Shown one piece after another: positions 30,382-40,244 of a stretch of 56,046 nt of DNA. Position 1 is the first letter of the stretch. The number at the start of each line of letters is the position of its first letter. Made by a program: the position numbers and the translations under genes. The notes beneath the pieces were generated by a model. It saw only the letters and a list, made by a program, of their open reading frames with translations. It ran no database searches and was not told the DNA's origin. Source of the DNA: an uncultured Granulosicoccaceae bacterium (GTDB lineage: Bacteria; Pseudomonadota; Gammaproteobacteria; Granulosicoccales; Granulosicoccaceae); assembly GCA_937981955.1 (NCBI GenBank), contig CALJNA010000118.1, positions 1 through 56,046 of the forward strand, given 5' to 3'.

Positions 30382-31554
30382 ATGTTCGAACACAAGCTCA
30401 TAGACATACAGAAGCGGCTGCAGCAACCTGTTGCAAAAGCGACCGGATTACCCAACGAGCGTTACATAGAAGCCGCCGCCTTTACCGATGATCGTAACTA
30501 CGTAACCGGAACCGGCTGGGCGTGTATTGCTTTCGCCGAGGACTTGCCTGAGAAAAATTACGTACTGCCAATTGACTTCATGGGCGTACCTCTGGTGATT
30601 ACTCGCGACAATGACAACGTATTGCGCGTGTTTCACAACGTGTGCAGTCATCGCGGTTTGCACCTGGCGGAAGAGCCCTGCCAGACAAAGGGCATGTTGC
30701 GCTGCCCGTACCATAGCTGGACATATAAAATGAATGGCGATCTGCGGGGGACTCCGCACGTGGGTGGATACGGAAAGCATGAACACCCGGAGTTTGACAA
30801 GGCCGCTGGTGGGTTGAAAGAAGTGCGCTCAGCAATTTGGCTGAATGCTGTTTTCATCAATCTATCCGGCGATGCGGTTGATTTCGATGATTACGTAAAA
30901 CCATTGACTGATCAATTCAACGAGCTTTGCAGTCCCGAGGCACGCACGCAATTCGCATCGTCGCATGACGATTGCCGCACCACCATGAAAGTGAGGTCGA
31001 ACTGGAAATTACCGGTGGAAAATTACCTTGAGTCTTATCATTTACCCACGGTACATCCCGAATTGAACAAAACATCTCCGCTTGATGTTCATTTTGATCT
31101 GGAGCGCTTCGACAATGGTGGTGGCCAGGGCAGCGCCAATTACACTCGCACAGAAATCGACGGCCAGCATTTACCCAATCTTGCTGGCTGGCCGGCCGAT
31201 AAGCAGAATCTTGCCATTTATCCGGTGCTGTACCCGAACACGTTTATTGGTTTGCACTCCGATCACCTGTTTATCATGTATTTGCAGCCTACCGCGCTTG
31301 ATGAAACCGTAGAACACGTGCGCATAAGCTATGTCGGTGATGAAGCACTTGAGAATGACTACAAGCCCCACCGCAAAGCCCTGCTGGATGCATGGACAAG
31401 CGTTTTCAAAGAAGATATTTTTGCTGTTGAACGCATGCAGAAAGGACGTTTTTCACCTGGTTATCAAGGTGGTGTATTCTCCCCTGCCATGGATGCACCT
31501 ACTGTACACTTCCACCAATGGGTCGCTAATCAATTGGTCGTCAACACGTCGTAA
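30382..31554 (+). CDS. Rieske non-heme iron oxygenase, alpha subunit
   Basis: 390-aa aromatic-ring-hydroxylating-type oxygenase. The Rieske [2Fe-2S] motif is CSHRGLH (Cys-x-His) and, 17 residues later, CPYHSW. The mononuclear iron site is in ENYLESYHLPTVHPEL. Substrate unknown; no beta subunit, ferredoxin or reductase gene is adjacent, so it may be a homomeric enzyme (demethylase/choline-monooxygenase-like). The ATG at 30382 is three codons inside a TTG-started frame. Confidence 0.9.
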   Translation: MFEHKLIDIQKRLQQPVAKATGLPNERYIEAAAFTDDRNYVTGTGWACIAFAEDLPEKNYVLPIDFMGVPLVITRDNDNVLRVFHNVCSHRGLHLAEEPCQTKGMLRCPYHSWTYKMNGDLRGTPHVGGYGKHEHPEFDKAAGGLKEVRSAIWLNAVFINLSGDAVDFDDYVKPLTDQFNELCSPEARTQFASSHDDCRTTMKVRSNWKLPVENYLESYHLPTVHPELNKTSPLDVHFDLERFDNGGGQGSANYTRTEIDGQHLPNLAGWPADKQNLAIYPVLYPNTFIGLHSDHLFIMYLQPTALDETVEHVRISYVGDEALENDYKPHRKALLDAWTSVFKEDIFAVERMQKGRFSPGYQGGVFSPAMDAPTVHFHQWVANQLVVNTS

Positions 31555-31556
31555 AT

Positions 31557-31775
31557 ATGCGTTACAAAGAAGGACAATCGCCGGACCCGTTGTACCCGCA
31601 CAGCGAGACTATGCATCACATGCTCACTCTGTCCATGGCAATGTCGATCGTCATCGGTATTGTGCTGTTTATTCTTGGGCGACGTGGAAATATACTTTGG
31701 TTAAAAGTATGGAGCGTGATTTTAATTGTATTGAGTATTGCCTACCTGATTAGCGATGCAATCAATCTCATTTAG
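31557..31775 (+). CDS. Small two-helix membrane protein
   Basis: 72 aa with two predicted membrane helices (MLTLSMAMSIVIGIVLFILG and LWLKVWSVILIVLSIAYLIS). The ATG is two bases past the oxygenase stop, so it is probably translated by coupling. I do not recognise a family. A hairpin CGATAG-tgt-CTATCG follows at 31785-31799. Confidence 0.7.
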   Translation: MRYKEGQSPDPLYPHSETMHHMLTLSMAMSIVIGIVLFILGRRGNILWLKVWSVILIVLSIAYLISDAINLI

Positions 31776-31836
31776 CCGTTTTAACGATAGTGTCTATCGG
31801 CAGCCGCTTTAAACACCAAGGCGTAGCGGCTAAATA

Positions 31837-32382
31837 CTAGCGGCGAAACTTCTGGCGACGCCTGCGCAGGCGCTCTACTTCTGCCTCAGTAGTGGTTCTG
31901 CCCACGCCCCAGGTCAGTGTAATCGGTTTTGCGGTTGATTCTTCTCCGGCTTTATTGACCGATGGTAACTCGATTTGATGGGCATGAAACTGTACCCGCA
32001 ACAGACTTGAAATCAGACCTTCGACAGAACGGTGACGGATAACATATAAACGGCGATACCGATGGACTCGCAGTTTGCCATATTCTTTGTTTAACAATTC
32101 GCGAATCTGTTTTACCAGTCTGGTGGCCACAGCCTCGCCAAACTCTGCGCGAATCGCATCGTATTTATCAATTTCGACAGAGGCCTGATAGCTCAGGTGC
32201 CGACGCATCGAAAGCATATCCGCCTGATGATTCGGGCTCAAAACTCTGGAATCAGAGATTCCTCCTGAATAGCCCTTGGCAGTTCGAAAGGATGGGTTCG
32301 CAGAGGAGGATCGCTCGCCGCTTCTGAAACCAGCTAGTTCAACAACGATGGCCGATGACGAACTATGGTTTGACGATGGCAT
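31837..32382 (-). CDS. Degenerate GGDEF-like domain protein (tentative)
   Basis: 181-aa soluble protein. Residues 60-165 follow the GGDEF-domain layout: SVEIDKYDAIRAEFGEAVAT, then RVHRYRRLYVIRHRS where the active-site loop should be, then PITLTWGVGRT for the last strand. The GGDEF signature itself is replaced by YRRLY, so it would not make c-di-GMP. The assignment is tentative. The 55-residue N-terminus is Ser-rich and low complexity; the C-terminus is Arg-rich (RLRRRRQKFRR). Start ATG 32380-32382 has GGAGA five bases upstream. Confidence 0.5.
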   Translation of the reverse strand: MPSSNHSSSSAIVVELAGFRSGERSSSANPSFRTAKGYSGGISDSRVLSPNHQADMLSMRRHLSYQASVEIDKYDAIRAEFGEAVATRLVKQIRELLNKEYGKLRVHRYRRLYVIRHRSVEGLISSLLRVQFHAHQIELPSVNKAGEESTAKPITLTWGVGRTTTEAEVERLRRRRQKFRR

Positions 32383-32641
32383 ACAGTCTCCAGATATCAC
32401 TGTTTGTTTTTCAGGTTCAGTGTGTGTGCTGGTTAACGTAAACCATCACAACACGAACAGCGTAAATTCGGACTTAAGGTGATAAACAATGTCGCGTTGC
32501 GCGAAGATAGAACAACGTGGTCTTCCGCTTTCGCTCGAGTTGGATTTTACCCTGATGAAATGTTTTGCGGCAACTTGTAAACGTCGTTTTGTGACGCCAA
32601 TCTTTCGTCAGCTATAGCGCATTAATTGATCAAGCAGGAAG

Positions 32642-33208
32642 CTACGCCGACTTTGCTTCTTGTAAGATGGCATATAATTCTGGTCGATGTTGTTGCACCT
32701 CTTCTGCACTCAACCCTTCAAGTGAATGCGGAAACTTCAACCATTGTTCTGTTTCATGTAAATAATAATCCGGCACCCTACCCGTTTGGTTACGACTGGG
32801 CTTGTAGTACGGCACAGCGACACGAATATCTCGGGGAATATTGCGACGCAGCAGGTGTTTTAATCTTCCGATAACTGCGTCGATACTTCTACCAGTGTCG
32901 TAGACATCATCAACAATCAGCAAAGCGTCATCGGCGGACATTTTTTTAACCAGATAACTCAAGCTGTAAACCTGCACTTCGCTCGCTTGCTCATCAATAT
33001 TGTGATAGGACGCCGTGCGTATAGCGATATGGTCACTTTCAATTCCATGAAACGCTAGCAACTCCTGCATGGCGATGCCCATTGGCGCACCACCACGCCA
33101 TATAGCCACAATAAATGTGGGCCGGAACCCACTTTCGTAGACATTTGCGGCTAATTGAAACGAATCTTCCAACAATTGTTGAGCATCAAGATAGATTTTT
33201 TCTGACAT
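32642..33208 (-). CDS. Phosphoribosyltransferase-domain protein, canonical PRPP loop
   Basis: 188-aa type I phosphoribosyltransferase of the hypoxanthine phosphoribosyltransferase-like group. The PRPP loop is LLIVDDVYDTGRS (about residues 94-106), with an acidic pair and a Thr that bind PRPP. FIVAIWRGGAPMG is the N-terminal loop. The base specificity is not readable. It is divergent from its paralogue, with only 32 bases between the two start codons. AGGTG precedes the ATG. Confidence 0.87.
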   Translation of the reverse strand: MSEKIYLDAQQLLEDSFQLAANVYESGFRPTFIVAIWRGGAPMGIAMQELLAFHGIESDHIAIRTASYHNIDEQASEVQVYSLSYLVKKMSADDALLIVDDVYDTGRSIDAVIGRLKHLLRRNIPRDIRVAVPYYKPSRNQTGRVPDYYLHETEQWLKFPHSLEGLSAEEVQQHRPELYAILQEAKSA

Positions 33209-33240
33209 ACCGCACCTGCCGATATTCTGTGGCGTACACT

Positions 33241-33867
33241 ATGAATACTGCCACAACGATCTGTCCACGTGTGACCGACAAACGTTTTATCGCCGAACAA
33301 GAGCTGCTTGAAGACGCATACCGTCTGGGTGTGCATATCTTTAACAGCGGGTTTCGCCCAACCTTCATCGTTGGCTTGTGGCGCGGTGGCAGCAGCGTAG
33401 GAATAGCCGTACAGGAATGCCTGCAGTACCTGGGTGTCGAAACCGACCATATTGCCATTCGCACCTCTTATCGCGGTCTCAACAGCTATCAGAACATGGT
33501 GGACAATCCGCAGCAGGAAATTCGCGTGCATGGTACACAGTATTTGCTCGAAACACTGAACCAGGAAGATTCACTGCTGATTGTGGACGATGTGTTCAGC
33601 TCGGGCCTGACCACCAGCGCGGTGGTTAGCCGACTGACAAAACGACTTAAACGCAATACACCCAAAGATATTCGCATTGCCACCCCGTGGTACAAGCCAT
33701 CGCACAATCGTACTGACACTAAACCGGATTTCTGGTTACATGAAACCGAGCAATGGTTGGTCATGCCTTACGAAATGGCCGGGTTGAGCAAAGCAGAGAT
33801 AGCTCAACATAAATCCTATCTGCAGCCGATACTATCTTCACTGGAATTTGATTCGGGCAGCAAATAA
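33241..33867 (+). CDS. Phosphoribosyltransferase paralogue with altered PRPP loop
   Basis: 208-aa paralogue of the divergent neighbour, alike through most of its length (FNSGFRPTFIVGLWRGGSSV, DHIAIRTSY, YKPSHNRTDTKPDFWLHETE). The PRPP loop reads LLIVDDVFSSGLT: the Asp-Thr that contacts the PRPP phosphate has become Ser-Ser. An insertion (about 15 residues after SYRG) is also present. It may have lost or changed activity, or be a heteromer partner. The ATG at 33241 is chosen because the longer frame would overlap the neighbour's coding region. Confidence 0.84.
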   Translation: MNTATTICPRVTDKRFIAEQELLEDAYRLGVHIFNSGFRPTFIVGLWRGGSSVGIAVQECLQYLGVETDHIAIRTSYRGLNSYQNMVDNPQQEIRVHGTQYLLETLNQEDSLLIVDDVFSSGLTTSAVVSRLTKRLKRNTPKDIRIATPWYKPSHNRTDTKPDFWLHETEQWLVMPYEMAGLSKAEIAQHKSYLQPILSSLEFDSGSK

Positions 33868-33924
33868 ACTGCCTGCGAACCAGCGCACACTATACTCAGA
33901 GCTCACTCAGTCAGACAACACCGC

Positions 33925-34845
33925 ATGCATCAGGATCTCAGTGTTTTTCTCAAAGGCCTTGCCATGGGTGCCGCCAATGTTATCCCCGGCGTTTCAGGCG
34001 GTACCATTGCGCTAATCACAGGTATCTATGAACGATTGATCAATGCTATCAAAGCGTGCGATCTAACCGCACTGAAGTTATTGATAGCAAGAGATTTTAG
34101 CGGACTGTGGAAACACACCGATGCGCGATTTCTCGGTGCCATTGGACTCGGGGTGATTGTCAGCATCGTCACTCTTGCAAAGCTCTTCGAATACCTGCTG
34201 CGATCGCACGAGCGCTTTACCATGGCGTTCTTTTTCGGGCTGATCTTATTATCGCTGTATTACGTGGCAAAACGTATCAGTCACTGGTCACCAACTGTCA
34301 TTGCATCCCTGCTGGTGGGTTCTGTCATTGCAGTTGGTATTGCACTTTTAGCACCGGCATCTGAAAACAGCTCGTTCTTTTATGTTTTCCTGTGTGGTGT
34401 GGTGGCCATCAGCAGCATGATACTACCAGGCCTGTCCGGATCGTTTGTGCTGATTATTATGGGCAACTATGCACTGGTACTCGGTGCAATCAGTTCAGTG
34501 TCCATGGACATACTGATGCCGCTGGCGCTGGGCTGTGCTGTTGGACTGATTTTTTTCTCGCACCTTATTGCCTGGATTTTCAAACACTATGAAGACCAGA
34601 CACTGTCGTTGATGACTGGATTCGTGCTGGGCTCGCTGGTGGTTATCTGGCCGTGGAAAACTGCCGTGATGCAAACGGTGCAACGCAACGGCAAACCACC
34701 CAAAGAGGTGGTCGCCAGTTATGATTGGTTTGTACCCGAACTTGCCAGCGCCAATACCTGGATTTGTGCGCTGTTGATGATCGCCGGGGCGATCAGTATT
34801 TATCTAATGGAACGATTTGCCGCAGATTCAGGCAAGCCGGTTTAG
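33925..34845 (+). CDS. DUF368 membrane protein (PopT-type undecaprenyl-phosphate transporter)
   Basis: 306-aa polytopic membrane protein of the DUF368 family. The signature is FLKGLAMGAANVIPGVSGGT at the N-terminus, repeated in the second half as ISSMILPGLSGSFVLIIMG. DUF368 proteins (PopT) have been shown to recycle undecaprenyl phosphate across the inner membrane, needed for cell wall and glycan synthesis. Assignment to that role is by family. The stop overlaps the opposing gene's stop by three bases. Confidence 0.92.
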   Translation: MHQDLSVFLKGLAMGAANVIPGVSGGTIALITGIYERLINAIKACDLTALKLLIARDFSGLWKHTDARFLGAIGLGVIVSIVTLAKLFEYLLRSHERFTMAFFFGLILLSLYYVAKRISHWSPTVIASLLVGSVIAVGIALLAPASENSSFFYVFLCGVVAISSMILPGLSGSFVLIIMGNYALVLGAISSVSMDILMPLALGCAVGLIFFSHLIAWIFKHYEDQTLSLMTGFVLGSLVVIWPWKTAVMQTVQRNGKPPKEVVASYDWFVPELASANTWICALLMIAGAISIYLMERFAADSGKPV

Positions 34846-36911
34846 TTTGCACCACCAACAGAGAGCTTTAAATCGTCGACCCACATCGCAGCACCGGTAT
34901 GTTGATGCTCCAATCGTAACTGTACTGAAGCCACACCGGAAGGTGCCACTGCCTCTATAGCAGGCAACCCGACAAACTGCTGAACGTCGGACTGTGCAAC
35001 GTTATCAAGTCCAGCACATTGTTCGCTCAACCAGTTGCCGGAATAATCGCGAAATTCTGCACACCAACGGCCCCTTGGTGAGCGGACCCAGCCCGTAAGC
35101 ACCGCTAACTGTCCCGGATTAATGTTGGTACTTGGCCCGGTTAGCTGCACACGTGCATCGCTGCAACTCGCACTACCCAGTGCTAACTGAGCCACACACT
35201 GACCGTTACGTGAAGCAACCCCGCATTGTCTGGCAACAGAACTGTTTGAGGAACAATGCACGGCACTTTTAAAGCGCCCCCCGGATGCGCCCGCAAGATC
35301 GCTACCACTTTCAAAGCTGTCAAACTGTTGTGTATTCAAGATGCGATTACCCGATTTTTGCGCGCCTTGTAAAGCTTCCCCGCTTCCGGTGTTCAACAGT
35401 ACGTTGTTCCGAACGGTCACGTTATTAGTCAACGCAGAATTTGCATTTTGCGAAATACCAAAACCATCAAGATTAAGTACGCGGTTACCACTGACCTCCA
35501 CATGATTAACCGATTGCTGGTTCGGGCGACCGAGTTCAATACCACTGACACCAGATCGATTTTTACGTTGCACAAAGCAGTTATCACAGTAACCGTCCTT
35601 AACCACATTATTTCGAACCGTAACGTTCGATGCTTGTGCCACGTATAGCTGCCCTCCACCAGTAAATCCGGATCCGTATCGTGGTGCCACAGCCCATTGA
35701 CCTTTTCGATGATTTCTGACAAACAGATTGTCGGCTACCAGATTAGTTGTGAGTGACTGGCCGGTAACGCCAAGCAAGGCCAACCCGTTGGTTTGATTGT
35801 CGCTAAACGTAGATTGTGTAATGTGTACATTGGTCGATGCATCATCACCGTGTCCGATATACATTCCAAGCACACCAGAATTGTGCAGCACGCCACGTTC
35901 AAAGCGAAAGCCATTGGTTCCTTGCACGTAGAATGCGTAACCTTTTCCGTGACTGACGTGAGTATCGACAAAACTGACCTGAGACGCATGTTTGATGTAC
36001 ACCATGCGCGGACAGTTTTCGGCAACCTGACAGCCAGGCACTTGCTGGTCGTCATCAAGGCGCAAAGCATTGAAGCGAATACCGGATGAGTTGTTGATCT
36101 CAAGCAGGCCACATTGACGATGACCCTGACTGCGCTGAATTCTATGCCCATGGCCCGCGATGTCCAGATTACTGACCTGATTGAACTTCAGTAATGCTGT
36201 GCCGTTCGGACAACAATTATCAGTGCACTGAATATTGTTCGCTATATCGATACGAGCATAGCTGTCAGCATTTCTAACGCAGGCAGACAGGCTGCTAATG
36301 TCTCGAGCGATACAATTATTACTGGTCTGAACGATATCGCTCGTCGAGTTGGTGTTGGCTGCTTCGCCATCGTTCAGGGGTTCGTTCGCGACGAGTGTAT
36401 TTGCATCGTTTATCGCAACAGTGGCGTCACCGTTATCGTTGCTATCGCTATTTGTTTGTGTCGCGCCGGCTGTTGACTCTATAAAACTATCCTGCGGCGG
36501 AGGCGGTGCTGCGTTGCTGTCTTGACCAATCGGGTAAACACGCTTGACTGGCAAACTGAAGTTACGTGTTGACAATGAAACGAACACGGCGGCCGAGGTT
36601 TCGCCGCTGGCGTTAATGGTTCTAAGTTCGTAATGATAAGTGTCGCTGGCACTCAGATCTGATTGGAACAGGCTGCGAGCATCCAGCTCTGTGAGCACTT
36701 GGCCATTTCGGCTTACTTGAACACGCTCGCCAGTGGGTGTCCAGAAAAGTTCCGCTGCACTTGCTGAATAGACCAGTGCACTAACTTGACTGGGTGGCTG
36801 TGGGACCGATTGGGCAGATGTGGTTTGTGCAAAAAATGTACAAAGCAAGAAAGGAACAACAAACGATGTGCACCACTGTCGAAACGTAAAGCGTGTTAGC
36901 TGGAATGACAT
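34842..36911 (-). CDS. Secreted right-handed beta-helix protein
   Basis: 689 aa. A signal peptide (residues 1-34, ending FFAQTTSAQS) is followed by a fibronectin-III-like segment (about 35-120), a Ser/Asn/Thr/Asp linker (120-200) and a parallel beta-helix (about 230-540). The helix repeats show as NVTVRNNVV, HVEVSGNRVL and NVTVRNNVLL. A Cys-containing C-terminal jelly-roll-like region follows (about 560-689, ending WVDDLKLSVGG), probably carbohydrate-binding. It may be a surface lyase or an adhesin. ATG 36911 is chosen to expose the signal; an upstream GTG overlapping the MFS stop is possible. Confidence 0.82.
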   Translation of the reverse strand: MSFQLTRFTFRQWCTSFVVPFLLCTFFAQTTSAQSVPQPPSQVSALVYSASAAELFWTPTGERVQVSRNGQVLTELDARSLFQSDLSASDTYHYELRTINASGETSAAVFVSLSTRNFSLPVKRVYPIGQDSNAAPPPPQDSFIESTAGATQTNSDSNDNGDATVAINDANTLVANEPLNDGEAANTNSTSDIVQTSNNCIARDISSLSACVRNADSYARIDIANNIQCTDNCCPNGTALLKFNQVSNLDIAGHGHRIQRSQGHRQCGLLEINNSSGIRFNALRLDDDQQVPGCQVAENCPRMVYIKHASQVSFVDTHVSHGKGYAFYVQGTNGFRFERGVLHNSGVLGMYIGHGDDASTNVHITQSTFSDNQTNGLALLGVTGQSLTTNLVADNLFVRNHRKGQWAVAPRYGSGFTGGGQLYVAQASNVTVRNNVVKDGYCDNCFVQRKNRSGVSGIELGRPNQQSVNHVEVSGNRVLNLDGFGISQNANSALTNNVTVRNNVLLNTGSGEALQGAQKSGNRILNTQQFDSFESGSDLAGASGGRFKSAVHCSSNSSVARQCGVASRNGQCVAQLALGSASCSDARVQLTGPSTNINPGQLAVLTGWVRSPRGRWCAEFRDYSGNWLSEQCAGLDNVAQSDVQQFVGLPAIEAVAPSGVASVQLRLEHQHTGAAMWVDDLKLSVGGAN

Positions 36912-36988
36912 GCCATTAGTTGGAATCCTGAAACACGCCAACAATGACATTATTTTGACTGCCAGGCAAGTCAGAACCATTCCTGATG

Positions 36989-38206
36989 TCACTTCATGCT
37001 ATCCACCCTCTTCTTTTGCCTGGCAATCCACCAGACAAGCAATAGCAGCAACACAGCCAGAAACGTAGTGACCAACGCCATAGGCCTCGCTGTACCATCG
37101 TGCAGCACACTGACAGCCAGGCCGGATAAACCAGCCAGGGTTTGCTCAAGCCCGCTTAACAAAGCAGAAGCAGAACCTGTTTGCGTGTGTATTGAGCGAA
37201 GCGCGTGACTCGGTGCTACGGCAAACATTGGCCCCATGCCGAACACGATGATGGAATAAGCAAACACCAGCGAAAACGAACCGAGCATATTGGTCAATAT
37301 GAGCACAATCAATGTGACGCATCCGATCAGTATCAACAACAAACCGCTGCTCAGCAAACGTTCCGCTGTCCAATAATCAACCAATCGGGATGCAATTAAG
37401 CTACCGACAAAAAAACTCACCACAATGGCCGCCTGGTGATAACCAAAGTGCTCCACCGAAACACCATAGTTTGTAATCAACACAAACGGTGCCGCAGTAA
37501 CAAAAACAAATATCAAACCAAGCGCAACACCGAGTAACAGCGTATGCGCCAGAAAATCCGCGTTTTTGAGCAACTTTCCATAGGCTGAAAGCACCCTGCG
37601 AAGTTTAAGCGCTTGTTTATCTTTGGCAGTGGACTCCGGCAAAAATGCGTAAATGATCAGGGCGGCGACGATTGCCATGGCAGCGATAACCAAAAAGTTA
37701 CTCTCCCACCCAAACGCGACATGCAAATACCCACCAATGATCGGCGCCAGTGCGGGAACAATGGCGATCACCATACCCAGCAAAGCCAGAGCCTTCATTT
37801 GCTGCTTCTCGTTGAACAGATCTTTGATTATGGCGAGCCCAATGACCGCTTCTGCCGCAGCAACCGTGCCGAGAAAAATGCGCGCGGCAATCAACTGATT
37901 AATTGACTGGGAAACAACACAAAGAATACAGCCGAGTACAACGCCTGCCAGTGACCATAAAAGAACTGGACGACGTCCAAATCGATCTGACAGTGGGCCG
38001 TGTATTAACTGCGCAAGACCAAAAGCCAGCATGTTCAAGCTGATGGTTAACTTGACACGTGTTGGAGTGGTATTAAATTCGTCAGCCAGATCGGGCAAGC
38101 TCGGAGCGTACATGTCGGTCGACATGATGCTGACACTCGATGCCAGCACCAGTATGCCGACTACCAGCTTTATATCGGGCGCGTTGTCTTTGTCGGTAGC
38201 TGGCAT
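36989..38206 (-). CDS. MFS multidrug exporter, Bcr/CflA family
   Basis: 405-aa twelve-helix major facilitator. First helix VVGILVLASSVSIMSTDMYA with the Bcr/CflA hallmark DMYAPSLPDLADEFN; loop 2-3 motif GPLSDRFGRRPVLLW; motif C region AIVPALAPIIGGYL. Such proteins are proton-driven drug or metabolite exporters (bicyclomycin, chloramphenicol, cysteine); the substrate here is unknown. The start ATG lies near 38206 with no obvious site. Confidence 0.9.
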   Translation of the reverse strand: MPATDKDNAPDIKLVVGILVLASSVSIMSTDMYAPSLPDLADEFNTTPTRVKLTISLNMLAFGLAQLIHGPLSDRFGRRPVLLWSLAGVVLGCILCVVSQSINQLIAARIFLGTVAAAEAVIGLAIIKDLFNEKQQMKALALLGMVIAIVPALAPIIGGYLHVAFGWESNFLVIAAMAIVAALIIYAFLPESTAKDKQALKLRRVLSAYGKLLKNADFLAHTLLLGVALGLIFVFVTAAPFVLITNYGVSVEHFGYHQAAIVVSFFVGSLIASRLVDYWTAERLLSSGLLLILIGCVTLIVLILTNMLGSFSLVFAYSIIVFGMGPMFAVAPSHALRSIHTQTGSASALLSGLEQTLAGLSGLAVSVLHDGTARPMALVTTFLAVLLLLLVWWIARQKKRVDSMK

Positions 38207-38326
38207 GGAATGGTTCGGCTAATATGTTGTAAGTCAAACCATCGCCTGACGCACTATGAGCAATATACCAGAGCCAGCCAACCCAAGCACGGGGCGATGG
38301 CTGCAAGTAGCTAACGTCTAATCGCA

Positions 38327-38866
38327 ATGAGCATCAGTTCATTCAATGCCATTTGCAACGAACAGACACATACGCTATTGCTCGGCACCATGCCCGGTGT
38401 CGCATCACTAACCGCACATCAATACTACGCGCACAAGCGCAATGCCTTCTGGCCAATTGTGATAGCGATGCTGCTACACCGCACACCAGATTATTCCATG
38501 CATACCGAGTTTGGCTACGAGGATAAAATTGATGTTCTGCAAGCAGCCGGCTTTGGCTTATGGGATGTGCTGGCTGAATGTGAACGCTCTGGCAGTCTAG
38601 ATGCTTCAATTAAGCCGCAATCGATCAAAATAAATGACTTTCCAGGCTTACTTGCAAGCCACAAAAACATTCAGCGGATTGCATTTAATGGCAAAGCGGC
38701 CCAGCAGTTGTTTCATCGTCATGCGCTGCCAAACCTTGAAACATCCGGCGTAAACGTCAGTGCAATACGCTGGATTAGTCTGCCATCAAGCAGCCCGGCA
38801 ATGGCCAGTCTGACACTGCAACAAAAGTATGCGAAATGGATCGAGCTACTGGGTGAATATGATTAG
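38327..38866 (+). CDS. Hypoxanthine-DNA glycosylase (UDG superfamily, family 6)
   Basis: 179-aa base-excision repair enzyme. The active-site segment LLLGTMPGVASLTAHQYYAH is followed by KRNAFWPI, the signature of the DNA-deoxyinosine glycosylase (HDG) family. The C-terminal motif LPSSSPA replaces the HPSP motif of other UDGs. It would remove hypoxanthine formed by adenine deamination. Its stop overlaps the MATE gene stop by three bases on the opposite strand. Confidence 0.9.
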   Translation: MSISSFNAICNEQTHTLLLGTMPGVASLTAHQYYAHKRNAFWPIVIAMLLHRTPDYSMHTEFGYEDKIDVLQAAGFGLWDVLAECERSGSLDASIKPQSIKINDFPGLLASHKNIQRIAFNGKAAQQLFHRHALPNLETSGVNVSAIRWISLPSSSPAMASLTLQQKYAKWIELLGEYD

Positions 38867-40230
38867 ACCGCTGCACTAACACTTGCAGGTTCATCAATAA
38901 ACTTTTTTAACTGATAGCGTAAACGCAACCACAGAAGTGTCGCGGACAAACTCAGGCCGATTACCAGACCAACCCACAAACCGTGGACGCCCCAGCCTGC
39001 ATGATGCGCCAGTGAATAACCGATACCGAAAGCCACCAGCCAGTACGACACCAGATTTATCAGCATAGGAATTTTCGTATCCTGCAATCCGCGCAACGTC
39101 CCGAAAAGCGCTGCCTGTAATCCATCGGAAAGCTGAAACACCACAGCAATCAGCAGCAGCTGCGCAGCCAACTGACGCAGTTCTACATCGTTGGTGTATA
39201 TCGCGGTGATGGGATAGCGAAACAGTAACAAAAGTATCGCGGTTGCAATCGCCATGGAAACGGTAATGAGAATACCGACAAAAACTCTTAACCCGAGTGA
39301 CTGCCTCGCACCACGGCCATACACACGACCGACACGTGCCGTCAGTGCAAACGACAGCCCCAGTGGCAGCATATAGCAAAAAGCAGTAGCCCCAATCGCA
39401 ATAAAATGAGCACTGGCTTGCAAGGTACTCAGACTACCTGATTGATATGCAGTTGCCGAGAATAAACCCGCCTCGAAAACCAGAGCAAAAAATATTGGCA
39501 ACGACAAGGACAACATGGGACCAAGATGCGCCCATTGCGGATAGTCAATAGATGCAAACAGGTTATATCGTTTAAATTTCGGACCACGCAGCAGCCACAA
39601 CAAAATCACCGCCATGCAGATTGTCACGATGGATGTCGCCAACCCGATGCCGAACATGCCAAGTTTCGGAAAACCAAACAATCCCAGCCCGAGCGTTAAA
39701 TCAACGATGATGTTAACCAACAGACCAAACAACTGCACGAGTAGTACCGGACGTGTCAGGTTGGTTGCTTCACAAACGTTTCGAGCAGCCAGCACAATAG
39801 CCAGAGCCGGCATACTCCAACAGGCGGCCAGAAGATAGTCAGACACCAGCGGCCACAATTCGGGGTCGAGAGAAGTATTCGATAGATTGGCTCTGAAAAT
39901 CAAAATAATGGCACAGCCCGCTGAACCCGCGATAACGCCAAGCCACAACCCTTGTCTGAACACCGCACCCACGGCATTGCGCCGCCGATCACCAATCAGT
40001 TTAGACAACATTGGTGACAGTCCGGCCATAAGTCCAATGCAAAGCAAAGATACAAAAAACCAGACCGTGGCGCCAATACCACCGGCAGCCAGTTCTGCAC
40101 GTCCAAGCCGTCCCGCTACAATCGCATCAACCAACCCGTTTCCCATTTGCAGAAGCTGCGCACCAATCAATGGCGAAGCCATAGTCATGCAGCGCTTGAT
40201 CTCAGCGCGAATGGTGTGTTGTTGGAACAA
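38863..40230 (-). CDS. MATE-family multidrug exporter
   Basis: 455-aa twelve-helix MATE protein of the NorM type. Family segments are PLIGAQLLQMGNGLVDAIVA near the N-terminus, AELAAGGIGATVWFFVSLL, and the repeated GATAFCYMLPLGLSFALTAR in the second half. It exports cationic drugs using Na+ or H+. A TTG at 40228-40230 is the only start that keeps the conserved amphipathic N-terminus; the first ATG (40188) would cut into helix 1. It follows cobT by 14 bases. Confidence 0.9.
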   Translation of the reverse strand: MFQQHTIRAEIKRCMTMASPLIGAQLLQMGNGLVDAIVAGRLGRAELAAGGIGATVWFFVSLLCIGLMAGLSPMLSKLIGDRRRNAVGAVFRQGLWLGVIAGSAGCAIILIFRANLSNTSLDPELWPLVSDYLLAACWSMPALAIVLAARNVCEATNLTRPVLLVQLFGLLVNIIVDLTLGLGLFGFPKLGMFGIGLATSIVTICMAVILLWLLRGPKFKRYNLFASIDYPQWAHLGPMLSLSLPIFFALVFEAGLFSATAYQSGSLSTLQASAHFIAIGATAFCYMLPLGLSFALTARVGRVYGRGARQSLGLRVFVGILITVSMAIATAILLLLFRYPITAIYTNDVELRQLAAQLLLIAVVFQLSDGLQAALFGTLRGLQDTKIPMLINLVSYWLVAFGIGYSLAHHAGWGVHGLWVGLVIGLSLSATLLWLRLRYQLKKFIDEPASVSAAV

Positions 40231-40244
40231 AATTGATTGGAGGC

